Source: Peromyscus leucopus
Lineage: Eukaryota; Chordata; Mammalia; Rodentia; Cricetidae
Length of the DNA: 64,000 nt
Reading direction: 5' to 3'
Assembly (NCBI RefSeq): GCF_004664715.2
Contig: NC_051067.1
Span: 66,544,982-66,608,981, forward strand
Shown here: piece by piece, positions 47,881-58,319 of the stretch
Position numbering within the stretch: position 1 is the stretch's first letter
Layout: each line of letters opens with the position of its first letter
Notes under the pieces: model-generated
Databases searched by the model: none
The model's input: only the letters and a program-made list of their open reading frames with translations
Told to the model about the DNA's origin: nothing
Program-made: the position numbers and the translations under genes

Positions 47881-49008
47881 AGATTAACAACTGATCAATG
47901 CATTCTTATGTAGAAATTCAAAGAGCCTACACATTAGCATGGTGTGGACAGTAGCGTGCAGATCACAGAGGAAGATAACCATCTGCAACCTGCAAGGGGT
48001 CTCCTTACCTGTAGTCTATGCCTGTGAATACAAATTAAAAGCCTCAAAAGTAATGCCAGACCTCAGTATCTGCTACTTTGGGGACAAACACATTGAACCC
48101 AGGATACATGAAATACCAGCAGCACCTTTTCCTTTCAAATGGAAGAGTCATGACACTCCAACTAATTCTTATACAGGCTGGGTTTACTTATTATTAAATC
48201 ACATCTAGGATTCAATCAACCAAAGGTCAAAAATATTTGGAGAAAATCCTGCATCTGTCCTGACCTTATACAGCAGACCTTTCTTGTCATTACTTCCGAA
48301 ACAATGCAGTTTAACAAGCATTTGGATCTCATTAGGTAGTATCCGTAATCTAGCAATGATTCAAAGTGCATGGACAATGTGCATAGGTTATGTGCATATA
48401 CTGTGCCCTTTTACATAAGGGTCTTAAGAATCCTTGGATTTAGTTAACCAAGGCTCTAGTAACCAACCCCTAGTGAACGGAGGGACAAATGTTCCATTTT
48501 AAATGGAACATTTAAAGAGAGAGGAGTGGGACCTTTTCAACATATTGTCACCTGTCTATCCTACTTGCTATTTAGCTTTCTATAAGCAAATCATGCAGCT
48601 TGTCCATGGTTCACAGAAACGATACTTTCCAAACTTTCCAGATAACTAAAAATATCAATGTGGCCTTGGATCCAGCACAGGCAAGTGGGCCATGCCTCAT
48701 ATCAGAACACTCACTTCCCATTCCAGCAGCTCCCTTCTCTCCTTCTGCCCCTACAGGCTGGGAAAGCCATTTGGTGGGCCAATCTTCCTGACTCTGGGTC
48801 AAGTCTAAACTCAGAACCAGGAGTGCTTGTGCTCAGAACCCTTGCGCAGCTGTATGAAAATCCCAAACATCTCAGATATGGGTCCAAACAGCCATTCCAA
48901 GAACAGCATTTGGCAGCTCCCAGGCAAGACAAAATCAAGAAAGGGATTATACCGTTCATGTTCACTCAGAGTCACTATTTTCAACACGGAGAAATACCCC
49001 AGGTATCA
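47880..49008. other. No recognised element apart from a perfect palindrome
   Basis: AAATGTTCCATTT-T-AAATGGAACATTT (48487-48513) is a perfect inverted repeat. The remaining sequence is not recognised. Confidence 0.5.
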
Positions 49009-49020
49009 ATGGCCTAATTT

Positions 49021-49076
49021 CTTATCATTTTGGTTGTGAGCCTGGCCTTTAACGGCTGAGCCATCTCTCCAGCCCT
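49021..49076 (-). mobile_element. Tailless SINE head (56 bp) with perfect target duplication
   Basis: On the minus strand it reads GGGCTGGAGAGATGGCTCAG, CCGTTAAAGGCCAGGCTC and ACAACCAAAATGATAAG, the tRNA-related head of a B2/B3-like SINE without body or A-tail. A perfect 12-bp direct repeat ATGGCCTAATTT flanks it (49009-49020 and 49077-49088). Confidence 0.88.
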
Positions 49077-49088
49077 ATGGCCTAATTT

Positions 49089-50407
49089 TTAAGAGAGACT
49101 ACTTGGGACAATGGAAAGGAAATGCTTTCATTGTAAGGAGGGACATGAAAGATAAAGATTGGTATGTACTAGAGCCACAGGCAGGCAGCAGTGGTCCCAT
49201 GACTGAGCCTTGCATTAGCTCCCAAAGTGGATGGAGATAAAGGGACCAGTATTGTATGGAATAGTCTAGACAGCCGGGAAGAATTCCAAAATGACTTGTG
49301 GATACTAATACAAATAACTAAGAGCCTAGCTTGCACAAAGTGACTGCAACAGCATATTTTAGGTGTATATACTTTCATGTAAATAAGTGGTGTTCACTTT
49401 ATATAAGCAATTACTGAGAAAGCCATCCAACTTTACCCTGAGGGTCACATGTTCCCTCCACAGACCACAGTGAAGGAAGGGCAGCTCCCAGAGACCTAAC
49501 CCTTTCCCTTGTCTACCCTGGAGCCATCAGAAAGCCTCCTCTCACTACAGTGATCGGATTAGCTTGAAGAGCAATAAAAAAAGTTACTGAAACCAAGAGA
49601 AAATGATGATCTCAATTTAGCCACAAACCAAGAATAATGTGGCCAGAATTCCTGCCGCCTCCCCAAACTTACTCTGCCAATGCAATTAAATGCTGGTCTA
49701 AAGGTATCGCCTCTTTGACAGGATGAGAGATTATTTCACTCTCCTTGCTAAAGTGGTCCAATTTAAAACCACCAATTATGTTAAATGTGATTTAGGACTT
49801 GGTTTAGTGGACACAAACAATAACCCCACATTCAATTTGCCAAGCCTCTCTCAGCCTTTTGGTGTGCATTTGAATGTGTTGTCTTGCGACTCCATTCACA
49901 CTCAAAGGGAGGAACCAAATGCATAGCTATTATTTCCCTGTAAACTACATAATTTTTCATCAGCCATGGTAAAAATAGGAAGAATAACATTCAGACTTGT
50001 CCTGGACAGAGGACCATTCATCCAACCAAAAATCAGAGAACGCTATCCACGTACAGGATGCTATCCTATCCTCTTGACATCTAGCATAGTAATGCTTTGC
50101 AGCTAAAGTGAGAGCCTTGCTGTGCTATTTAAAGAGAGAAAGTTATAAAAGAAGGGTTGTCATAGTCTAGTGTGGAAATGGAGCCAGTGTTTGGAAAGCC
50201 AGCTAATCCCCAACAAAACCATGACAAATGTAAAAGGTTAGCAACACAAAGCTGTGGTGAATAAATCATGTGCATACATAGCACAGACGATCCCAACCGT
50301 TCATTATGAAAAGGCGGCTGCAAAATTTCACCAGTCAAAAGCCTCTCCTGGAGGATTCCAAGGCATCCATGGGACACATCAGCAAAAAGAAGCATTTGAA
50401 AACATAA
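49089..50407. other. No recognised feature
   Basis: Intronic sequence with no exon or repeat family recognised. Confidence 0.45.
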
Positions 50408-50700
50408 CTAAGCAGGCTGGTGAGATGGTGCAGCAGTTAAAAGCACTTGCCAAGGCTGATAACTTGTATTTAATCCAGGGGGTTCACATGATGTTATATA
50501 AGGACCACAAGCTAACCGCTTGAGCCACTGAGCTCCAGGGGATCCACATGATGTAAGGAGTGACTGCAGAGGTTCTCCCTGAAATCTAGGTGTGCACCAT
50601 AGCATGTGAGTACAAGCGCGCGCGCACACACGCGCACACACGCACACACACTCATACACTCACTCCAGCAAATATACACAATTTAAAATTTTTTTAAAGA
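50408..50700 (+). mobile_element. B2/B3-type SINE with internal duplication and CG/CA tail
   Basis: GCTGGTGAGATGGTGCAGCA is the tRNA-like head. CCAGGGGGTTCACATGATGT and CCAGGGGATCCACATGATGT show an internal duplication 60 bp apart. The end carries alternating CG/CA (50616-50651). Confidence 0.7.
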
Positions 50701-50826
50701 GAATATAATTAAACAGTGTACATCAATGTGTCTCTTATAACCACACAGAAATCTGCCCCACCTGCCTGTGTGGTACATGATCTGTGAGCATTGGGTCTAT
50801 AGACAATGCAGAACTGTGCACACAGA

Positions 50827-50903
50827 AGCAGCAGAGGAACACTAAGGTATCTGATCAAAGACATCATAGACCAGATCAGATACCTTAGTGTTCCTCTGCT
50901 GCT
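50827..50903. repeat. Perfect inverted repeat, 30-bp arms, 17-nt loop
   Basis: The left arm 50827-50856 (AGCAGCAGAGG...CTGATC) is the exact reverse complement of the right arm 50874-50903 (GATCAGATACC...TGCTGCT). The loop is AAAGACATCATAGACCA. Either strand could form a 30-bp hairpin. Confidence 0.99.
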
Positions 50904-51012
50904 GACTCTGCTTTGTCCTTACTGTGTGTCTCCTTACTTAACAGACAACCTTAGTGTTCCTCTCCTGATTCTGCTTTGTCCTTACTGTGTGTCTCCTTAC
51001 TTAACAGACAAC
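50883..51012. repeat. 66-bp direct tandem duplication
   Basis: CCTTAGTGTTCCTCT starts at 50883 and again at 50949, and both copies continue through CTGCTTTGTCCTTACTGTGT and CTCCTTACTTAACAGACAAC. They differ by a small deletion and one or two bases (TGCTGCTGACT against CCTGATT). The first copy includes the right arm of the hairpin. Confidence 0.97.
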
Positions 51013-51015
51013 CTC

Positions 51016-51939
51016 TCTGGGACTTATTTTCCTCAAGAGTAAAATGAGAAAGCTGGATTGTGGTCATTTTAAATCCTATTCTACCTGCTTTTAACATTTC
51101 ATGAGCCTAAGAAGAGAAGGATTGTGAAAATCAATAATAATAGATTTAAATAATGCAACACTGGGGTCCCCAATTAGGATGCTCAGTCATGTAGAACTTT
51201 GCTTGTCACAAAGAACTTAGTAGCATTTTCTGTCTTGTCAGTGACAGTTCCTCTAATTTTCAGAATTCAGTTGCTAAATTTGAGAGGAAGGCCATAACTG
51301 TTTTCTGCTGTTCCTAGGCTCCCCAAGGTCACACTCTGTGTCGATGGGAAGACCACATCACCTCTGGGGATTTTTTCAGCCCAGATATTAAGCCTGTTTG
51401 CAGAGTGCTTTCTGGGGTTTCTAACAATTTGAGACAAACTAACCCAGCACAGCCCTGTTTCTTCCTTCAAGTTTTCCTTAATGAAAATGAAACCAAACCA
51501 AACAAAAAACCTGAAACGTTGTCCCCGAGGTCTGTCTATCTATTATGCTGGCTCAGACTCAGCAATTCAGAAAATATTCTCCAAAGTATCTGGAAGGTTC
51601 CACAAGAGCCCTGGGGGACTTAAAGGTCCCATTAGCTTGTCTTTGAGGGAGTTCCATTATAGCCAGCAAAGTGTCACACTTCTGCAATACCATCACTCGG
51701 GAGGCTAAGACAGGAGGATGGCAAGTTCGAGAACTACAAAGTGAGTCCCACTTAGAGTTCCACTTAGGCCGCTATATAATACTTCCGTGGGCAAGAAGCC
51801 TCATACTACACCTCTCTCTCCACCCCACTTTACACATCACGGGCTAGAACTCCAGCTGGAAGAAATCAGTAAGTAATTCTGTTAGTGAAAAAGGGTGTGA
51901 CTCCTAAGAGGACATTTTATCACCATGCTACACATATTT
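51016..51939. other. No recognised feature
   Basis: A short SINE-like fragment (CACTCGGGAGGCTAAGACAG) is at about 51690-51745. Nothing else is recognised. Confidence 0.4.
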
Positions 51940-52150
51940 CTAAAATTTATGTGTATGGATAATTTGTCTGCATGCATGTCTATGCATCACGCCCATGCCT
52001 GGTGCCCGTGGAGGCCAGAAGCGGGCATCAGATCCCCTTGAACTGGAGTTACAGATGGCTGTGAGCTGCCATGAGGGTACCGAGAATCAAACCTGGGTTC
52101 TCTGCAAGAGCAGCCAGTGCTCTTGACTACTCAGCCATCTCTCTAGCCCC
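51940..52150 (-). mobile_element. B3-type SINE
   Basis: GAGGCCAGAAGCGGGCATCA, ACTGGAGTTACAGATGGCTG and CAGCCATCTCTCTAGCCCC are reverse-complement B3 sequence. Confidence 0.9.
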
Positions 52151-52462
52151 TCACCGTTTTATATTTACAACTGGCAGGAGCTACATGGCCAATCAGTGAC
52201 TCTTAAGAAGGGCTTTACTCAACTAGTTGGCAAGTAGCCAAGTGGCCCCAGCAAAAGGAGGGGCCAGACAAGCCGTGGTACAACAACAGGTGCTCCACTC
52301 TCAGAGAGTTCTGTTCTATGACGTGAAATTAGTGAGAATATATCTTAAAACATTTTAGGAGTTTATCCACACAGCAGCCAAATTTCTCTGGAACCAAGCG
52401 GCCAGTGGGTAACCACTATTTATACAGATGTTTAAATCAAAGCGGAAAAAAAAAATCTACTG

Positions 52463-52775
52463 CTATGATTAGGATCTGAAATGACCTCACAGGCTCATGT
52501 TTTGAGCACTTGATTCCTGGCTGGTGGTGCTGTCTGGGGAGGCTGTGGAGTCTTGAAGAGGTGGAACCTGGTGGCTAGGTAGGCCTTGAAGATGACAGCC
52601 GAGCCCCTGGTTCACACCCCACTCTCTCTACTTCCCGGTCCATAGTCATGTCAAGTTAGGCCCCACGCCCCTGCCACCATGAACGGAGTCACTCTACCAT
52701 GCCTGCCCAACTAGGACAAACTGAAAACCGTTGAAACCACATGCGAAAAGAAACATTTCCTCATTAAGTTATCTC
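52463..52775 (+). mobile_element. LTR-like repeat, probably MaLR type
   Basis: ATGATTAGGATCTGAAATGA, CTCACAGGCTCATGTTTTGA, GGCTGGTGGTGCTGTCTGGG and GCCACCATGAACGGAGTC follow the family in order. Confidence 0.6.
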
Positions 52776-54312
52776 CATTGCATTTCATTGTTTGGTGATA
52801 TTCGGAAGAGCTGGACAAATCCTGTGAGGCTCATGGTTTCGACACTCCTTATTTCCACCTCTACAGAATGTTCTCTTGGGCAGTACTGCTCTAGGACTAT
52901 GCCTCTTAAGACACAGGGTACAAACCTGGAGCACCGGGAGATTCACAGATGGGGTGGCCTAGATTTTTATCCCAGTGGCATGGAGATGGGCCTGGGAACC
53001 TGCATTTTCCATCAGCTCCAGTGGCTGCTGCTGCTGTTGTTAGTAGAAAGCTTTTACTAGTTTGGAAATTTTTCAATCTGTTGGTCCTTTTAAGGTCACT
53101 TCTTCAATACCTATGCCCACTATTCCACACAATTACAGCGACAGTCATATAAGCAATCTTACCCAAATTAAGAGTGAGCCCAAGGACTGATGAAAAGTGG
53201 GAAAAGGAAGAGAAAAAAAAATACTGTGAGACCAAGCCACCCAACCTGGATGCTACCATGACAACATTTCTAGTCAACTCCTGCTTCTCCAACAGAGACT
53301 TTCTGGTGAAAGCAGTGGTGGGTAGGATAAACAGCATACAGAGGTAGAACTCCTCTAGTCACGAATCACCCAGGAGCAAATTCATCGTGAGCAAGTGTGG
53401 TCCTGGAGAGACAGCTGAGGTGTTATAGTACAACACCAGGGCCTGACTACAGCATATTGGATAGATGAAGACATCCCACAGACTGGCTTGGGTGGGCACA
53501 GCCGTTCCAGGGGCTTTTTGCGCAAAAGCATTTTGGCCCCCCCCAGGCTAAGAAACAAAACTGTGAAGACTGACAGGCTCTGGGAACAGCAAGTATCATG
53601 CAAAACATAAGAATGGGAGCTCTGCCTGGGTGCAGCCCACGGAGGGGTCAGGAAGCCGTGCATTGGTCTTTGGAACCATATGGTTAGTACTGACAGTGGT
53701 TCTCCTATAGCTCCAGAAGGGCAGTTAATAGACCGTGCACCATGTCGACACCCACGCTGCCAGGAAGCCAGGAGCAGCACAGAACATGTGGGTTTTCCAT
53801 CAGAAGCGAAGGCATAAAATCCGGAGACGACCTTCTCCCAGCCCCCACCACCAAACTTCGGGGTGGTGAGAACTATACTGTGACGACTTTTTTGCAGCAG
53901 CACCAAAAGCTGTTTGAAGCTCCAGTGATTGCTGGGCTGGGATATGGGGCCCAAGGGACCCAGTCCTCATTCAATTTCCAAAGAAGCAGATTCATACTTC
54001 AGCTTTAACCTCCTTTATGGGAAGCCACTGATGGAATGCAAATTCCCACAGGACGGAGAAGTGGGAGACCTGAGCACGCACCTCACAGGGCCATGTGTCT
54101 GCAAAACACAGCACAGGGCTGAGAGCAGCAGACATTGGGGTGCATGTACTTGCTGAGGTAGAATGTGGAACACCATTGCTACCTGTCCATTTTCAAGGAC
54201 ACAAAGGTGCCACCTAACCCAGACCCAATAAACCCCCAACGATATCACACTGGAGGGGGTCAAAGCAAATTACAACACACAGCACTGTGTTGAAAACCCT
54301 AGTGCATTAAAA
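52776..54312. other. No recognised repeat; long chance-compatible open frames
   Basis: The minus strand is open for 190 codons at 53382-53954 and the plus strand for 88 codons at 53742-54008. Neither protein resembles a family I know. Confidence 0.4.
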
Positions 54313-54530
54313 ATGTCCAGTGGGGGCAGCAAGACACTTCGGGGGCAAAACGCTTGCCCAGAAGCCTGATGGGCTGAGTTTAATCCCCACAAAGCCCATG
54401 TAAAGGTAGAAAGAGAGAACTGACTCCACACAGTTGTCCTCTGCACACCTCCACATGCACACCATGGCAAGTGCACCCCAACACACACGCACGGACGCGT
54501 GCACGTGCACCAATAAAATTGTTAAAATAA
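54313..54530 (+). mobile_element. B2/B3-type SINE
   Basis: CAGCAAGACACTTCGGGGGC, GATGGGCTGAGTTTAATCCC, CACAGTTGTCCTCTGCACAC and AATAAAATTGTTAAAATA give head, body and A-rich tail. Confidence 0.8.
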
Positions 54531-54597
54531 GTATTCTGGCTGTGGCCATAACAAATGAAAATATGTGGTCTTATTTTGCGTGGAGCGGGTGGGGTGG

Positions 54598-54747
54598 GTA
54601 TTGAGAGACAATGTCTTTCTATGTAACAGCCTTGGCTGTCCTGGAACTCACTTTGCAGACCAGGCTGGCCTAGAACTCACAGAGACGCACCTGCCTCTGT
54701 CTCCCACAAACTGGGATTAAAGGCACACACCACCACTGCCCAGCATG
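54598..54747 (-). mobile_element. B1 SINE
   Basis: GGCTGTCCTGGAACTCACTT, AGACCAGGCTGGCCTAGAAC and ACTGGGATTAAAGGCACACA are reverse-complement B1 sequence. Confidence 0.93.
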
Positions 54748-54846
54748 GTCTTATTTTTTACACTCTAGGCTTTTGTGGCCTGTCTTTTAAACAGAAAAGA
54801 GTAATGGGTAGTGAAGAATACTATGTTGGCTTGTTCCTACAACAAA

Positions 54847-54850
<4 letters not shown>

Positions 54851-54878
<28 letters not shown>
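54851..54878. repeat. A homopolymer, 28 bp
   Basis: Uninterrupted A run with no recognised element attached. Confidence 0.95.
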
Positions 54879-54879
<1 letters not shown>

Positions 54880-57800
54880 TACCAATGGCAGGATAATACA
54901 TGAAAATGAGCAAGGCTTCTCATAACATATAACAAGAAGGATACAACCATTCAAGACGAAAAAGGAAGCTAGCATTTCTCTGACCAGGTAGTCTATGGAA
55001 CAGGATACTGGATAGCCATGGTCCTCCTGTAGCCTGAGTGAAACCAAGATCACAGAACCTGTTTTGAAGATGACTTGGAGCATGGCGGAGGGGGGTGGGG
55101 GCGGGGGACAGACAGGCCTTCAATCCTTACCCACCACAGCTAGAAAACAGCCCCCTAGTCCCACCAGAGGCAGTGTCTGGCCAGGCTCCTTACATGCATG
55201 CCAGTTCCTACAGCAAACCAGGAATCCTATCCATCCACGCCATTTCAATGATTCCGTGTAAAAAAAGAGATCTTTATTCTCACATGCAAATACTTACACT
55301 CCTTGGAATTTTATATGCAAATAAAAAAGGTCATTTGTATTTATGGTGATTAATTACCTTTGTTTTCTGGCCCAAACCACAAGGTAGATAATGAAGTAAT
55401 TATATATTACTGTACGAGTCTGAAGTTCAGAAGTACACTAATCATGTTCGGCTTCACGGATTTTATGAGATTTCCTCCAAAGCAGCTATTACAGCAGTGA
55501 ATTACAGTAGTTACAGGTTATTTAAAAACATAAAGTTTATGAAACACTGAAGCAAGTTTTCATTTAAAAGGTTCTAGATGTCCCTCAAGGTAAAAATAAA
55601 AATTCACCAAGTATCGAAGCCTCCACCTTAATGGAAGGCCACCATCTCCCCAAGTATTATTAGACTTACAGGTAACTCCAGTAATTCCACCTGTGGTTAA
55701 TCAACAAGGATCTGCAAAGCACGTGTGCCCAGGGACATACACATTTCATGGGCCTCCTTAGGATTCTGCAGCTTAAGTAGTTTTATGAACCAAAAAAAAA
55801 AAAAAAAAAATCCCTGAGTTAAGCACTGCACAGACACACAAATATGGTCTCTCTCTCTCACCAACGGCAATGTGAACAATCAGACAAAAATTAGGAGGAA
55901 ATGGTACAAACGAGCAATAAGGCAGATTTTGTAACATGAAACCAAACAAGCAAAAATGTATGTCCCTGAGCTATAGAAAGTGTGCAGGTGTAACTAAAGG
56001 AAACTCATAAAGAGCTGACGGCCTGGACTGCTTCCCTTCTGAGCAGACACAACGTGGTCAGTGCCCGAAGCCTGCACTAACTTAGCAGAGAGGAAAGAGC
56101 AGGCTAGCCCATGCTGTCTTCAAGAGGACTTCCAAACCCCAGCTTCTGCTGGAAAACACACTCCTCATTATGCCTGATTCTGGTTTCTCCGCTAATTCAG
56201 TCACACATCAGCAGACAGCTTTCATTTGGGGGTTGGCAGAACAATTAGCACTCAAAAAAGAAAAAAAATGACACTCAGAGGTATGGGACAGAAGTGACCT
56301 CTAGTGAAAAGGAAGAAAAGAACAGCAGTCATCCTAAGGAAAAAATGCCTCAGAAGTTCAGAAACATCAAGAGAAACAAGAGAAAAAAAAACCCAAAAAA
56401 CAAAAAGACACAAGGTCCTCCAGCAGACACAGAAGAAGTAAGCTTGGGATGCCAAAAAAAGCTTCTTGGCCTCTTTGATGTACATGCTTTATTATGTGTA
56501 GCGTAGCATAGCGTAGCACAGCATAGCATAGCATAGCACAGCATAGCATATGAACACATGTATGGTCTATGTGGGCTTACTAACAATAAGAGGCAGACAG
56601 TACTTAAATCAGACCTTTCAACACATGCTCAGGGCATGCTTTGCCAATAGCTTCTGTTTTCCTTTACAATTGAGAATTACTTCAATAAGAGGCCGCATGG
56701 GGTGGCTTCCTTCCTATCAGAGCATATGTTTAGAGGCTGAGGAAAGGGGTAATTCCACAAGCAGGGAAGGAAGGGGAAGTAGAGGAAGATGGCCAGAGAT
56801 AGGGAAACACACACAACCCACCCAGTGGTTCCGCACTCCTCGCCCTACCTGGAAGGTCTGCTCGCCAACCTTAGCGATTCTCCCTCGTGCGATGGAAACA
56901 AGGGAAGACCTGGAGTCCCAGAGATGCTTGGTCCCAGGAGCACTGGGTTTCCCTTGCCTGGGACAGTTAAACTGCACACATCAATCACTTAGAGAAGCGG
57001 CCACAGAAATGGGGGTGCAGAGAAGATGCAGACCCTTCCAACTCCGATGATTTAAGCACAGTAAGTCTAAGTCCTTCACTTAACGGAGAGTTTGGTTCCA
57101 TGAATGGTATCTCTCTCGCCTCACTTAATTCTCGGGTAATTTCATATATGGGGTGTTGTCCTTCACAACCTGATGGACGGCGAGGTGCCTTCCGTCTACA
57201 TGCCACACAGTCATGGTTCATTCTGAAGGAGAAGAGGGTTCCATGGAAGTGACGGGAGATGGTCTAAGTTTTCTAAAGGGTAGCAGGTTTCAGAAAGAGG
57301 AGACAGAACTTCAGAGATGAGGATAATAATGTAAGTAAAACAAAGAACATACAGGCGAGGAGAAAGGATACCAAAAATAAAAATAAAATTAAAAAGAAAA
57401 TCACAGGAAAGAGTTCATATTGAATATAAGGTCAAAAGTCTTCCATCTGGTTAAGTGAATCACATGGGCAATTCTGTCCTAATAGGCTATGTGACAGAGA
57501 AAGGAAAAGCACTCACAGGAATTCTATGACTTAAAAACACATGTATACATATATATGTATGTATAACCACATTTCACTCAAGACCGGGGGCTACAAGATG
57601 AGAAATCTGTATTTTGAAATGTAAATTTAAGCTGATAAATTGGGTGGTATATATGAACACCCTTTTTATGTGTTTCTCATTCTGTTGGAAAATCTTTTTA
57701 CAGTTCTGCAGAACTTTCTTCAAGAAACAGCATCAGTTTTTCCTGTCTGTCTTTCCCCCAGCCCAGGGTTTCCAAACCAGAGATGCATGGACTTAAAGAA

Positions 57801-57943
57801 CTGTTGTACGGGCAGAGCAGGACCCAAGGTCAGTTAAATCACAAGCACCATGTGCACTTCTCCAGGGATTAGGATCTGTTTTCCTTTGATTCTTATAATA
57901 ATAATAATAACTCAATGACTTAAAAATAGTTAAAACCCTTTTT
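54879..57943. other. Repeat-poor sequence
   Basis: An A-run (55792-55810), a pentanucleotide repeat (56499-56549) and a short (AAT)n at 57894-57909 are the only repeats recognised. No exon was found. Confidence 0.45.
56499..56549. repeat. (TAGCA)n pentanucleotide repeat
   Basis: About ten 5-bp units, TAGCG/TAGCA/CAGCA in an alternating order. Confidence 0.96.
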
Positions 57944-57959
57944 AAAATGTACATACCTG

Positions 57960-58121
57960 AGCCGGGCGGTAGTGGCGCACGCCTATAATCCCAGCACTCG
58001 GGAGGCAGAGGCAGGCGGATCTCTGTGAGTTCGAGGCCAGCCTGGGCTACCAAGTGAGTCCCAGGCAAGGCGCAAAGCTACACAGAGAAACCCTGTCTCG
58101 AAAAAACCAAAAAAAAAAAAA
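57960..58121 (+). mobile_element. Young B1 SINE, cricetid-like
   Basis: GCCGGGCGGTAGTGGCGCAC, TTCGAGGCCAGCCTGGGCTA and GGCGCAAAGCTACACAGAGA with an A-tail. A perfect 16-bp target duplication AAAATGTACATACCTG lies at 57944-57959 and 58122-58137. The CpG-rich, little-decayed body and the intact duplication argue for a recent insertion. Confidence 0.96.
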
Positions 58122-58171
58122 AAAATGTACATACCTGTGTATTGCACATCCTAGGCTTTATATACACTTTC

Positions 58172-58174
<3 letters not shown>

Positions 58175-58231
<57 letters not shown>

Positions 58232-58240
58232 GCGCACGCA

Positions 58241-58284
<44 letters not shown>

Positions 58285-58319
58285 TGTGTGTGTCTGTGTG
58301 TGTGTGTGTGTGTGTGTGT
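58175..58319. repeat. Compound (CT)n-(TG)n microsatellite, 145 bp
   Basis: A CT run (58175-58230), then AGCGCACGCATGCG, then a TG run (58243-58319) with two TC interruptions. Confidence 0.99.

Noticed and set aside
50495..50520. CACAAGCTAACCGC, looked at as part of the missing upstream Rsu1 exon (NKLTT)
   Set aside because: The sequence lies inside a SINE, is in the wrong orientation and does not extend to LVLSHNKLTT.
53382..53954. 190-codon open frame on the minus strand
   Set aside because: The composition shows no protein family, it overlaps an open frame on the other strand, and one or so such frame is expected by chance in 64 kb.
55087..55107. G-rich run considered as a G-quadruplex
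   Set aside because: Only three G runs of three or more are present, so a standard four-run motif is not complete.
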